Origin: Pseudonocardia hydrocarbonoxydans
Lineage (GTDB): Bacteria > Actinomycetota > Actinomycetes > Mycobacteriales > Pseudonocardiaceae
Length of the DNA: 64,000 nt
NCBI RefSeq assembly: GCF_006539565.1
Contig: NZ_BJNG01000001.1
Coordinates: forward strand, 62,001 to 126,000
Direction: 5' to 3'
Shown here in pieces: positions 15,771 through 23,471 of the stretch. The translations under genes were made by a program, and so were the position numbers. The notes below the pieces were generated by a model, which was not told the DNA's origin, searched no databases, and saw only the letters and a program-made list of their open reading frames with translations. Position 1 is the first letter of the stretch. The number at the start of each line of letters is the position of its first letter.

Positions 15771-16799
15771 CTACGGGACCAGCACCGCACGGCCGTGCGT
15801 ACGGCCGGCCTCGAGATCGGCGAGCGCGTCGGCGAACGCCTCCAGCGGGTAGGTGCGGGTCCGCACGCCCACGCCGCCCGCCGCGGCCAGGGCGATCAGC
15901 TCCCGCAGGTCGTCGTGGGTGCCCACGGCGTTCCCGACGATGCTGATCTCGGGCAGTACCACGTTGAACGTCGGCACCCGCAGTTCGCCGCCGTACCCGA
16001 CGACGAAGTAGGTGCCCCGGGCCCGGACCATCGCCAGCGACGACGCGACCGCGTCCCCCTCGCCGACGAAGTCCAGCACCGCCTCGGCGCCCGCGCCGCC
16101 GGTGAGCTCGGCCACCCGCTCGCCGTGGGTCCCGTCGGCCGGCACGACGTGGTGGGCGCCGCAGTCGGCGGCGAGCTTGAGCGACTCGGGGTCCGGGTCG
16201 ACCGCGACCACCACGGCCGGGGTGAGGGCGCGCAGGCACTGCACCGCGATGTGGCCCAGCCCGCCGACGCCGACCACCACCGCGCAGGTGCCCGGCCCGA
16301 GCAGCGGGACGGCCTTGCGCACGACGTGCATCACCGTGAGCCCGGCGTCGGCCTGCGGGGCGACGGCGGCGGGTTCCAGGCCCGACGGCAGCGGCAGCAC
16401 CGCGCGGTCGGTCGTGCGCATCAGCTCCGCGAAGCCACCCGCGCGGGTGAGGCCGGTGAAGTCCATCCCGCGCACGCAGCGCATGTCGTCGCCGACGCGG
16501 CAGGCCGGACAGGTCCCGCAGGACGACTGCGGATGGCAGATGACGGCGTCGCCGACTGCGACGTTGCCCACCGCGGTCCCGACCTCGTGCACCCAGCCCG
16601 CCGTCTCGTGCCCGAGGACGAGCGGGAGGTCGGTGGGCACGGCCGGGGCGAACCAGCCGTCGCGGATGTGCAGGTCGGTGCGGCACAGGCCCGCCCCGCC
16701 GACGCGGACGACGACGTCGTGCGGTCCGGTCGCGGTGGGCTCGGGCACCTCGTCGAGCTGCGGGGGCTCGCCGTAGGCGTGCAGGCGGACGGCTCTCAT
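15771..16799 (-). CDS. Zinc-dependent alcohol dehydrogenase (MDR family)
   Basis: 342 aa; ATG at 16799 with GGAGG 7 nt upstream. Catalytic zinc ligands are in [13 protein letters not shown] (about residue 38) and LGHETAGWV (about 60). The structural zinc lobe is complete, [15 protein letters not shown] (about 94-108). The Rossmann motif [14 protein letters not shown] lies near residue 175, followed by [11 protein letters not shown], where the aspartate suggests NAD+ preference. It oxidises alcohols or reduces aldehydes/ketones; substrate unknown. Divergent from ruvC across a 154-nt gap holding the ruvC SOS promoter. Confidence 0.9.
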   Translation of the reverse strand: MRAVRLHAYGEPPQLDEVPEPTATGPHDVVVRVGGAGLCRTDLHIRDGWFAPAVPTDLPLVLGHETAGWVHEVGTAVGNVAVGDAVICHPQSSCGTCPACRVGDDMRCVRGMDFTGLTRAGGFAELMRTTDRAVLPLPSGLEPAAVAPQADAGLTVMHVVRKAVPLLGPGTCAVVVGVGGLGHIAVQCLRALTPAVVVAVDPDPESLKLAADCGAHHVVPADGTHGERVAELTGGAGAEAVLDFVGEGDAVASSLAMVRARGTYFVVGYGGELRVPTFNVVLPEISIVGNAVGTHDDLRELIALAAAGGVGVRTRTYPLEAFADALADLEAGRTHGRAVLVP

Positions 16800-16912
16800 G
16801 TCGCGACCTCCATGTCGGGAACGGGGTCCCGAGGGTGGCCCGGGGCGGTCGCGGCCCGGTCGTGCTCCGGTCGCACCCGGCGCGCCCCCGCGGCCCCGGC
16901 CCGGGTCGCCGG

Positions 16913-16918
16913 TAGCGT
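16913..16918 (+). promoter_or_regulatory. -10 element TAGCGT of the ruvC promoter
   Basis: TAGCGT lies in the string GGTAGCGTGCG that recurs, identically placed, before ruvA. The LexA box begins 6 nt downstream, around the expected transcription start, so bound LexA would block initiation. Confidence 0.45.
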
Positions 16919-16924
16919 GCGCAC

Positions 16925-16940
16925 TCGAACGACTGTTCGC
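16925..16940. promoter_or_regulatory. LexA (SOS) box upstream of ruvC
   Basis: TCGAACGACTGTTCGC matches the actinobacterial SOS box (TCGAAC-N4-GTTCGA) at 15 of 16 consensus-compatible positions. It is 13 nt before the ruvC start and overlaps the expected transcription start. Confidence 0.85.
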
Positions 16941-16953
16941 GGAGGGGGTCGGA

Positions 16954-17520
16954 GTGCGGGTGCTCGGAGTCGACCCGGGGCTGACCCGGTGCGGTCTCGG
17001 CGTCGTCGACGGCTCCTCGGGCCGCACGGTGCGCGCCGTCGCCGTCGACGTGGTGCGCACCGCCGCCGACCTGCCGCTGGAGCAGCGCCTGCTCGCCGTC
17101 GGCGCGGAGGTGGAGCGGTGGATCGAGCGGCACCGGCCCGACGTCGTCGCGATCGAGCGGGTGTTCAGCCAGCACAACGTGCGCACCGTGATGGGCACGG
17201 CCCAGGCCAGCGGAGTCGTCGCCCTGCTCGCGGCCCGCGCGGGGCTGCCGGTCGCGTTCCACACCCCCAGCGAGGTCAAGGCCGCCGTCACGGGGGAGGG
17301 CCGCGCGGGCAAGGAGCAGGTGACGACGATGGTCACCAAGGTGCTCGGGCTCGCGCAGGCCCCCCGCCCCGCCGACGCCGCCGACGCGCTCGCCCTGGCG
17401 ATCTGCCACTGCTGGCGGGCCCCCATGCTCGACCGGATGGCGCAGGCGAAGGCCCGCTCCGACGAGCTGGCCAGGGCCCACCGGGCCCGGCTGGCCGCGG
17501 CGGCGAGGGCGGCGCGCTAG
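16954..17520 (+). CDS. ruvC: Holliday junction resolvase RuvC
   Basis: 188 aa from a GTG at 16954 behind GGAGGGGG. RuvC cuts Holliday junctions symmetrically with RuvAB. The four-acid RNase H-like active site is visible: Asp in [11 protein letters not shown] (residue 6), Glu in [12 protein letters not shown] (about 67) and Asp pair in [14 protein letters not shown] (about 140-143). The C-terminus is an Ala/Arg-rich tail of about 30 residues typical of actinobacteria. It leads the ruvC-ruvA-ruvB cluster, with its own SOS box; a large inverted-repeat element separates it from ruvA. Confidence 0.97.
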   Translation: MRVLGVDPGLTRCGLGVVDGSSGRTVRAVAVDVVRTAADLPLEQRLLAVGAEVERWIERHRPDVVAIERVFSQHNVRTVMGTAQASGVVALLAARAGLPVAFHTPSEVKAAVTGEGRAGKEQVTTMVTKVLGLAQAPRPADAADALALAICHCWRAPMLDRMAQAKARSDELARAHRARLAAAARAAR

Positions 17521-17523
17521 CCC

Positions 17524-17595
17524 GCTCGCACACGGGGTGCGGGGTCGGCACACGGGGCCGGACCTGTGTGCGACCACCGGACGGTGTGTGCGAGC
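17524..17595. repeat. Nested four-arm inverted repeat between ruvC and ruvA
   Basis: Two left arms (GCTCGCACAC at 17524 and GGTCGGCACAC at 17543) and two right arms (GTGTGCGACC at 17566 and GTGTGCGAGC at 17586) can pair as nested hairpins; the outer pair is perfect over 10 bp. Same left-left-right-right design as the element at 33461-33524. May terminate ruvC transcription or mark an intergenic repeat family. Confidence 0.7.
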
Positions 17596-17622
17596 CTCCC
17601 CGCGGGCGGCCGTCGGGGTCGG

Positions 17623-17628
17623 TAGCGT
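17623..17628 (+). promoter_or_regulatory. -10 element TAGCGT of the ruvA promoter
   Basis: Same GGTAGCGTGCG string as before ruvC, directly next to a second LexA box. The -35 region is not recognisable. Confidence 0.45.
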
Positions 17629-17644
17629 GCGAACGGTTGTTCGT
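17629..17644. promoter_or_regulatory. LexA (SOS) box upstream of ruvA
   Basis: GCGAACGGTTGTTCGT keeps the essential GAAC-N4-GTTC core of the actinobacterial SOS box, 19 nt before the ruvA start. Flanking bases are weaker than in the ruvC box. Confidence 0.75.
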
Positions 17645-17663
17645 CGTCGGAGGAGGGTGCTGC

Positions 17664-18266
17664 GTGATCTCGTCGGTGCGGGGTGAGGTGACCGAGATCG
17701 CGCTGGACCACGCCGTCGTCGAGGTCGGCGGGGTGGGGCTCGCGGTCGTCGCGGCCCCGAACACCCTGGCCGGGCTGCGGCGCGGCGAGCAGGCCCGGCT
17801 GTCGACGGTGCTGGTCGTGCGCGAGGACTCCCTGACGCTGTTCGGGTTCGCCGACGCCGAGCAGCGGGAGCTGTTCGGGCTGCTGCAGTCCGTCGCCGGG
17901 ATCGGGCCCCGGCTCGCGCTGGCCACGCTCGCGGTCCTGAGCCCCGACGACGTCACCCGTGCCCTGCTCGACGGTGACACCAAGGTCCTGACGCGGGTGC
18001 CAGGCATCGGGCCGAAGGTGGCGCAGCGGATGGTGCTGGAGCTGCGGGACAAGGTGGTGGCGCACTCCGCCGGACCCTCGGCGTCGGTGCTCCCGACCCC
18101 GGTGTCCGGCACCCGCCGGGACGAGGTCGTCGAGGCGCTGGTCGGGCTCGGGTTCACCGCGCAGCCCGCCGAGACCGCGGTCGACGCCGCGCTGGCCCAC
18201 GACGCCGACGCCGACGCCGCCACGTTGCTGCGCGCCGCGCTGGGCAGCCTGGGCCGGTCCCGGTGA
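17664..18266 (+). CDS. ruvA: Holliday junction DNA helicase subunit RuvA
   Basis: 200 aa; GTG start behind AGGAGG (17651-17656). RuvA binds four-way junctions as a tetramer and loads RuvB. The OB fold begins [24 protein letters not shown]; two helix-hairpin-helix motifs follow, [17 protein letters not shown] (about residue 75) and [19 protein letters not shown] (about 110). The C-terminal domain III ([12 protein letters not shown]...) contacts RuvB. It has its own SOS box, so ruvA-ruvB can be induced separately from ruvC. ruvB follows after 63 nt. Confidence 0.97.
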   Translation: MISSVRGEVTEIALDHAVVEVGGVGLAVVAAPNTLAGLRRGEQARLSTVLVVREDSLTLFGFADAEQRELFGLLQSVAGIGPRLALATLAVLSPDDVTRALLDGDTKVLTRVPGIGPKVAQRMVLELRDKVVAHSAGPSASVLPTPVSGTRRDEVVEALVGLGFTAQPAETAVDAALAHDADADAATLLRAALGSLGRSR

Positions 18267-18329
18267 GCGCGTCGCGGAGCGGCGGGTCGGCCGCACCGGT
18301 GCGTATCGGTGCGCAGAGCCGGGGTCGGC

Positions 18330-19355
18330 GTGGGTGAGCTGAGCCCGTCCGTCGAGCCGGACGACGTCGAGGTCGACGCCTCGCTGCGGCCGCGCACCCT
18401 CACCGAGTTCATCGGCCAGCCGCGGGTGCGCGAGCAGCTGGAGCTGGTGCTGCAGGCCGCCCAGGGCCGCGGGACCCCGCCGGACCACATCCTGCTGTCG
18501 GGCCCGCCGGGGCTGGGCAAGACCAGCCTCGCGCTGATCGTCGCCGAGGAGCTGGGTGCGGCCGTGCGGCTGACGTCGGGCCCGGCGCTGGAGCGGGCGG
18601 GCGACCTCGCCGCGATGCTGTCCAACCTCGCCCCCGGCGACGTCCTGTTCATCGATGAGATCCACCGCATCGCCCGCCCCGCCGAGGAGATGCTGTACCT
18701 GGCGATGGAGGACTTCCGGGTCGACGTCGTCGTCGGCAAGGGGCCCGGCGCCACCTCGATCCCGCTCGACATCGCCCCGTTCACCCTGGTCGGGGCCACC
18801 ACCCGGTCCGGCGCGCTGACCGGGCCGCTGCGCGACCGCTTCGGCTTCACCGCCCACATGGAGTTCTACGAGCCGCACGAGCTGGAGCGGGTGCTGCGCC
18901 GGGCGGCGGTGATCCTCGGGGTCGACCTGCACGCGGACGGCGCCGCCGAGATCGCCGGGCGCTCCCGTGGCACGCCGCGCATCGCCAACCGGCTGCTGCG
19001 CCGGGTGCGCGACTTCGCCGAGGTCCGCGCGGACGGGGCCGTCACCCGGGCCGTCGCGCAGGACGCCCTGGCCGTCTACGACGTCGACGAGCTGGGCCTG
19101 GACCGCCTCGACCGCGCGGTGCTCGGCGCACTGGTGCGCTCGTTCGGCGGTGGGCCGGTGGGGGTGTCGACGCTGGCCGTCGCCGTGGGGGAGGAGCCGG
19201 GTACCGTCGAGGAGGTCTGCGAGCCCTACCTCGTACGTGCCGGCATGCTCGCCCGCACGCCGCGGGGCCGGGTCGCCACCGCGTCGGCCTGGGCCCATCT
19301 GGGGCTCACCGCTCCGCCGGACGTCGCACCGGGTGGCCCTCCGCCGTTGTTCTGA
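18330..19355 (+). CDS. ruvB: Holliday junction branch-migration ATPase RuvB
   Basis: 341 aa from the GTG at 18330 ([11 protein letters not shown]...), preferred because the next in-frame GTG upstream (18309) adds only seven unconserved residues. AAA+ motor that drives branch migration with RuvA. Walker A is [16 protein letters not shown] (about residue 58), Walker [11 protein letters not shown] (about 107), sensor 1 LVGATTRSG and the arginine-finger segment GPLRDRFGF. The C-terminal winged helix ends in a Pro-rich tail. Third gene of the ruv cluster; yajC follows. Confidence 0.97.
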   Translation: MGELSPSVEPDDVEVDASLRPRTLTEFIGQPRVREQLELVLQAAQGRGTPPDHILLSGPPGLGKTSLALIVAEELGAAVRLTSGPALERAGDLAAMLSNLAPGDVLFIDEIHRIARPAEEMLYLAMEDFRVDVVVGKGPGATSIPLDIAPFTLVGATTRSGALTGPLRDRFGFTAHMEFYEPHELERVLRRAAVILGVDLHADGAAEIAGRSRGTPRIANRLLRRVRDFAEVRADGAVTRAVAQDALAVYDVDELGLDRLDRAVLGALVRSFGGGPVGVSTLAVAVGEEPGTVEEVCEPYLVRAGMLARTPRGRVATASAWAHLGLTAPPDVAPGGPPPLF

Positions 19356-19408
19356 GGCCGGGCTGGCAGACTCCAGCCAGGCCGACGACGTGCGGAGATA
19401 CGGAGACC

Positions 19409-19747
19409 ATGGACCTCTCGCTGCTGTTCCCCCTGTTCATCCTGCTGCTGTTCATCCCGATCTTCCTGTCGGGGCGCAAGCAGCGCCGGCAGATGGCGGA
19501 GATGCAGCAGATGCAGTCCGAGCTGGCCGTCGGCGACATCGTCGTGACCACCTCGGGGCTGCGCGCCACCGTGGTCGACGCCTCCTACGAGGAGACCGTC
19601 GACCTGGAGATCGCCGACGACGTCGTCACCACCTGGGTGCGGGCCGCGGTCCGGGAGAAGGTCGTGGCCCCGGACGAGCCGGGCACCGACGAGGCGCCGC
19701 CGTCGCTGGTCAAGGACAACGACGCCAACGGCGCCACCCAGAACTGA
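19409..19747 (+). CDS. yajC: Preprotein translocase subunit YajC
   Basis: 112 aa. One N-terminal membrane helix (LLFPLFILLLFIPIFLSGRKQRRQ) is followed by the cytoplasmic YajC domain (MQSELAVGDIVVTTSGLRATVVDAS...VRAAVREKV). It is an auxiliary partner of SecDF at the SecYEG channel. The order ruvB-yajC-secD-secF is the standard actinobacterial arrangement. The acidic tail after residue 90 is not conserved. Confidence 0.95.
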   Translation: MDLSLLFPLFILLLFIPIFLSGRKQRRQMAEMQQMQSELAVGDIVVTTSGLRATVVDASYEETVDLEIADDVVTTWVRAAVREKVVAPDEPGTDEAPPSLVKDNDANGATQN

Positions 19748-19811
19748 GCGCGCCGAGCTGAAAACCCCGCCGCGGCCCCGTGGTCGCGGCGTGACGTCAG
19801 GAAGAGACACC

Positions 19812-21593
19812 GTGGCCACCACCCCGGGGCAGATCCGCCCCTGGCGCTATCTCGCGTCGTTCGTCGGCGTCATCGCCGTCCTGTACTCGCTGGTCTTCTT
19901 CACCGGTGACGGGAACCTCACCCCGAAGCTGGGCATCGACCTGCAGGGCGGCACCCGCGTCACGCTGGAGGCCCGCACCGAGACCGGCGCCCAGGCCCCG
20001 CGCGACCAGCTGCTCCAGGCGCAGGCGATCATCCAGCAGCGCGTCGACGGGCTGGGTGTCGGCGGCTCGGAGGTCGTGCTCGACGGCAACAACCTGACGA
20101 TCACCGTCCCCGGCGACGACGGCGAGCAGGCCCGGTCGCTGGGCCAGACCGCCCAGCTGCGGATCCGCGAGGTCGTCGGCGGGCCGGTCCCGGCCACGGC
20201 CGCCCCGGCCGCCCCCGCCGACCCGGCGGCCCCGGCCGATCCCGCCGCGCCGGAGGAGGCCGCGCCCGCCGACCCGGCCGCCCCCGCCGACCCGGCCGCA
20301 CCCGCGGAGACGCCGCAGGGTGCCGGGCCGCCGGTCGTCGAGACCGACGTGGCGCCGGTGGCGCAGACCACGCCGCTCACGACCCCCACCCCCGAGCCCG
20401 CACCGGAGCCGGCCCCGTCCGATGCGGTCCCGGACGCCCCGGCCGATCCGGAGCTGGCCGCCGCGATCGAGCAGGCCCGGGCGCTGCGCCAGGCCCCGGA
20501 GCTGGTCGACCCCGACCCCGCGATCTCCCAGCCGGCCCAGGCGGCCGCGTTCGCCGCGCTGGACTGCGCCGCGAACGACCCGCTGCAGGGCTACGACGAC
20601 CCGGCGCTTCCCCTGGTGGCCTGCGACGTCGAGGGCACCGCGAAGTACCTGCTGGCCCCCGCGCTGCTGGAGGGCACCGAGATCGCCGGGGCCCAGGCCC
20701 AGCCGGCGGAGGGCGGCATCGGCACGGTCGTGAACGTCCAGTTCACCAGCAGCGGCGCGGCGATCTGGGGCGAGTACACGGCAGCCAACATCGGCCGGAA
20801 CGCGGCGTTCGTGCTCGACGGCGAGGTCGTCTCGGCGCCCACCATCAACTCGGCGATCTACGGCGACACGCGGATCGAGGGTCAGTTCACCCCGGAGGAG
20901 GCCCAGGAGCTCGCGGGCATCCTGCGCTACGGCTCGCTGCCGCTGTCGTTCACCTCGTCGGAGGCGCAGACGGTGTCGGCCACCCTGGGGCTCGCCTCGC
21001 TACAGGCGGGCCTGATCGCCGGCGGCGTCGGGCTGCTGCTGGTGTTCCTGTACTGCCTGGTCTACTACCGCGTCCTGGGGCTGCTGACGATCCTGTCGCT
21101 GATCCTGTCCGGGGCCGTCGTCTACGCGGTGCTGGTGCTGCTCGGGCGCTGGATCGGGTTCACCCTCGACCTCGCGGGCGTCGCCGGGTTCATCGTGGCC
21201 ATCGGCATCACCGCCGACTCGTTCGTGATCTTCTTCGAACGGTTGAAGGACGAGATGCGGGAGGGCCGCACGTTCCGCTCGTCGGTGCCCCGGGCGTGGG
21301 TGCGGGCACGCCGCACGATCCTGGCCGCCGACGCCGTCAGCTTCCTGGCCTCGGTGGTGCTCTACGTGCTCGCGGTCGGACAGGTGAAGGGCTTCGCGTT
21401 CACCCTCGGCCTCTCGACGGTGCTCGACCTGGTCGTGGTGTTCCTGGTGACGCACCCGCTGGTGGCGCTGGCGTCGAACAACAAGGTGTTCGGCAGCTCG
21501 CGGTGGTCCGGCCTCGGGTCGGCCGCCCGGATGGGCGCCGAACGCAAGAAGGCCGTGGCCGGGCGCCCCGTATCGACCTCGAAGGGGGCCTGA
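19812..21593 (+). CDS. secD: Protein translocase subunit SecD
   Basis: 593 aa from the GTG at 19812, preferred because GGAAGAG is 5 nt upstream; a GTG at 19791 adds seven residues. SecD uses the proton motive force with SecF to pull exported proteins out of SecYEG. Features: first helix about residues 14-32, P1 domain with GIDLQGGTRVTLEA, then an inserted Pro/Ala/Asp-rich repeat (about residues 125-200), P1 head, and five C-terminal helices including GVAGFIVAIGITADSFVIFFERLKDE, the conserved SecD transmembrane signature. secF starts one base after its stop. Confidence 0.97.
   Translation: MATTPGQIRPWRYLASFVGVIAVLYSLVFFTGDGNLTPKLGIDLQGGTRVTLEARTETGAQAPRDQLLQAQAIIQQRVDGLGVGGSEVVLDGNNLTITVPGDDGEQARSLGQTAQLRIREVVGGPVPATAAPAAPADPAAPADPAAPEEAAPADPAAPADPAAPAETPQGAGPPVVETDVAPVAQTTPLTTPTPEPAPEPAPSDAVPDAPADPELAAAIEQARALRQAPELVDPDPAISQPAQAAAFAALDCAANDPLQGYDDPALPLVACDVEGTAKYLLAPALLEGTEIAGAQAQPAEGGIGTVVNVQFTSSGAAIWGEYTAANIGRNAAFVLDGEVVSAPTINSAIYGDTRIEGQFTPEEAQELAGILRYGSLPLSFTSSEAQTVSATLGLASLQAGLIAGGVGLLLVFLYCLVYYRVLGLLTILSLILSGAVVYAVLVLLGRWIGFTLDLAGVAGFIVAIGITADSFVIFFERLKDEMREGRTFRSSVPRAWVRARRTILAADAVSFLASVVLYVLAVGQVKGFAFTLGLSTVLDLVVVFLVTHPLVALASNNKVFGSSRWSGLGSAARMGAERKKAVAGRPVSTSKGA
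20205..20310. repeat. PADPAA-encoding repeat inside secD
   Basis: About six degenerate 18-bp units (core GCCGACCCGGCGGCCCCG) encode a PADPAAPADPAA-type stretch in the periplasmic P1 domain. The frame is kept. Confidence 0.7.
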
Positions 21594-21594
21594 C

Positions 21595-22779
21595 ATGACC
21601 GGCAGCGTGTTCTCCCGGCTCTACACCGGCACCGGCGCGTTCGACGTCGTCGGCCGCCGGAGGACGTGGTACGTCGCGTTCGGCGTGCTGATGCTGGTGT
21701 GCGTGCTCTCGATCGTGCTGCGCGGCTTCAACCTGGGCATCGACTTCACCGGCGGCACCCAGATCCAGTTCCCGACGGCGGCCACCAGCACACCCGTCGA
21801 GGTGGAGGCCGTCCGCGCCGTGTACGAGCAGGCCATCGGCGAGGAGCCGGCAACCGTGCAGGTCGCCGGGACCGGCGCCGCCCAGTCGGTGCAGATCCGG
21901 TCCGAGACGCTCGACCCGGCCCAGCTGGTGACGCTCAAGCAGGCCCTGTTCGACACGTTCGGCCCCGCCGGGCCGGACGGCGTGCCGAGCCCGGCCGCGA
22001 TCAGCGACAGCGCCGTCAGCGGCAGCTGGGGCGACCAGATCACCCGCCAGGCGCTCATCGCGCTCGTGGTGTTCCTGGTGCTGGTCACGCTGTTCCTGGC
22101 GTTCTACTTCGAGCGGTCCATGGCGATCGCCGCGCTCGTCGCGCTGGTGCACGACGTCGTCGTCACCGCGGGCATCTACTCGATCGTCGGTTTCGAGGTC
22201 ACCCCGTCCACGGTGATCGGCCTGCTGACGATCCTGGGCTTCTCGCTCTACGACACCGTCGTGGTGTTCGACAAGGTCAAGGAGAACACCCGCGGCCTGC
22301 TCGCCCTCTCGCGGCGCACCTACGCCGAGGCGGCCAACCTCGCGCTCAACCAGACGCTGATGCGGTCGATCAACACCTCGCTGATCGCGGTGCTGCCGGT
22401 GATCGGGCTGCTGGTGATCGGCGTCGGCCTGCTGGGTGTCGGCACCCTCGCCGACCTGGCGCTGGTGCAGATGGTCGGCATCCTCGCCGGCGCGGTGTCG
22501 TCGCTGCTGCTGGCCACGCCGCTGCTCGTCGACCTCAAGCTGCGCGACCCGAAGGTGCGGGACCAGGCGGAGCGGGTGCGGAAGCGGCGCCTGCACGCCG
22601 CCGCGCCCGCGGGCGGCGACCCGGACGCCGACCCCGACCTCACCGACGACGCGACGCTGGCCACCGAGCTGCGCCGGGAGAAGGCCCTCACCGCGGCGTC
22701 CGGGGTGCCCGCGCGCGCCCGCCCGGCCGGCACCGCCCGGCCGCAGGCCAACCGGCCCACCGGTCGGCGGCGGAAGTGA
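21595..22779 (+). CDS. secF: Protein translocase subunit SecF
   Basis: 394 aa. Partner of SecD. The first helix is near residues 22-42, then LGIDFTGGTQIQF of the periplasmic P4 domain, then five helices with the conserved SIVGFEVTPSTVIGLLTILGFSLYDTVVVFDKVKEN block. The last 70 residues are a charged, proline-rich cytoplasmic tail. It starts one base after the secD stop, and its own stop overlaps the apt start as GTGA. Confidence 0.97.
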   Translation: MTGSVFSRLYTGTGAFDVVGRRRTWYVAFGVLMLVCVLSIVLRGFNLGIDFTGGTQIQFPTAATSTPVEVEAVRAVYEQAIGEEPATVQVAGTGAAQSVQIRSETLDPAQLVTLKQALFDTFGPAGPDGVPSPAAISDSAVSGSWGDQITRQALIALVVFLVLVTLFLAFYFERSMAIAALVALVHDVVVTAGIYSIVGFEVTPSTVIGLLTILGFSLYDTVVVFDKVKENTRGLLALSRRTYAEAANLALNQTLMRSINTSLIAVLPVIGLLVIGVGLLGVGTLADLALVQMVGILAGAVSSLLLATPLLVDLKLRDPKVRDQAERVRKRRLHAAAPAGGDPDADPDLTDDATLATELRREKALTAASGVPARARPAGTARPQANRPTGRRRK

Positions 22780-23324
22780 CCGTCGCCGATCCCGAGCTCG
22801 ACGAGGACGGCTCGCTGACCCACGTCGTCGGGTTGGTCCGGGACGTGCCCGACTTCCCCGGCCCGGGGATCCTGTTCAAGGACCTCACCCCGGTGTTCGC
22901 CGACGCGCGCGCGTTCACCACGGTCGCCACCGAGCTGGCGGCCTGCGTGGGCGACGCCGACGTCGTGGCCGGGATCGAGGCGCGCGGTTTCCTGCTCGGG
23001 GCCGCGGTGGCGCTGGTCGCGGGGTTGGGGGTGGTCCCGGTGCGCAAGGCGGGCAAGCTGCCGCGCGTGGCCGGGTCGCGCACCTACGACCTGGAGTACG
23101 GCACGGCCACCCTGGAGCTGCCCGCGGAGACCGTGTCGCCCGGGGCGCGCGTCTTCGTCGTCGACGACGTGCTGGCCACCGGCGGCACCGCGGCCGCGAC
23201 CGCGGCGCTGCTGGCCGACGCGGGCGCCGAGGTGGTCGGGTTCGGGGCGTTGCTGGAGCTCACCGCGCTGTCCGGGCGCCAGGCGCTGGCCCCGCTGCCG
23301 GTGCACGCGTTGCTGCACGCCTGA
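22776..23324 (+). CDS. apt: Adenine phosphoribosyltransferase
   Basis: 182 aa, GTG start overlapping the secF stop. Converts adenine and PRPP to AMP (purine salvage). The N-terminal hood VRDVPDFPGPGILFKDLTPVF, the pyrophosphate loop GIEARGFLLGAAVA, RKAGKLPR, and the PRPP loop VFVVDDVLATGGTAAA (about residue 130) are all present. In actinobacteria apt commonly lies between secF and rel, linking purine salvage with (p)ppGpp synthesis. The rel leader begins 19 nt after its stop. Confidence 0.96.
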   Translation: MTVADPELDEDGSLTHVVGLVRDVPDFPGPGILFKDLTPVFADARAFTTVATELAACVGDADVVAGIEARGFLLGAAVALVAGLGVVPVRKAGKLPRVAGSRTYDLEYGTATLELPAETVSPGARVFVVDDVLATGGTAAATAALLADAGAEVVGFGALLELTALSGRQALAPLPVHALLHA

Positions 23325-23330
23325 AGCGAC

Positions 23331-23336
23331 TATCCT
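23331..23336 (+). promoter_or_regulatory. -10 element TATCCT, leaderless promoter of the rel leader ORFs
   Basis: TATCCT lies 7 nt before the GTG at 23344, the spacing at which the mRNA would begin with that codon. It lies just after the apt stop, giving rel its own promoter besides read-through. Confidence 0.5.
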
Positions 23337-23343
23337 CACCGGG

Positions 23344-23394
23344 GTGACCGAGCCCGCGAGGGCACCGCGCACTGTTTGCGAGGAGTGGGTGTGA
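23344..23394 (+). CDS. Leader mini-ORF A before rel (16 codons)
   Basis: GTG start, peptide [16 protein letters not shown]. It begins 7 nt after TATCCT and so could be the 5' end of a leaderless mRNA. Its TGA overlaps the GTG of mini-ORF B (GTGA, 23391-23394). It has the same first eight codons and the same EEWV end as mini-ORF B but lacks ten codons in the middle, and it carries one Cys. Too short for normal gene finding. A protein product is unproven; coupling to the next ORF is the more likely role. Confidence 0.55.
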   Translation: MTEPARAPRTVCEEWV

Positions 23395-23471
23395 CCGAGC
23401 CTGCGAGGGCACGGTCGGGCACAGCACCGGCGGGCACGCCGGCGACGAGCGTCAGCGAGGAGTGGGTGTGA
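23391..23471 (+). CDS. Leader mini-ORF B before rel (26 codons)
   Basis: GTG start overlapping the stop of mini-ORF A, and TGA stop overlapping the rel GTG (GTGA at 23468-23471). The peptide starts [10 protein letters not shown] and ends SVSEEWV, with a GAGGAG ribosome-binding site for rel inside its last codons. It has the same length as, and aligns without gaps to, the mini-ORF before sugA (15 of 26 residues identical). Rel synthesis would thus depend on two upstream terminating ribosomes. Confidence 0.6.
   Translation: MTEPARARSGTAPAGTPATSVSEEWV

Noticed and set aside
15085-17577. Open frame of 830 codons crossing the SARP gene, alcohol dehydrogenase and ruvC
   Set aside because: It passes through three recognised genes in a wrong frame and lacks any domain; it is a composition artefact.
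19769-19790. GCCGCG/CGCGGC hairpin between yajC and secD as a terminator
   Set aside because: The stem is only 6 bp with a 10-nt loop and no T-tract, and yajC-secD is normally co-transcribed.
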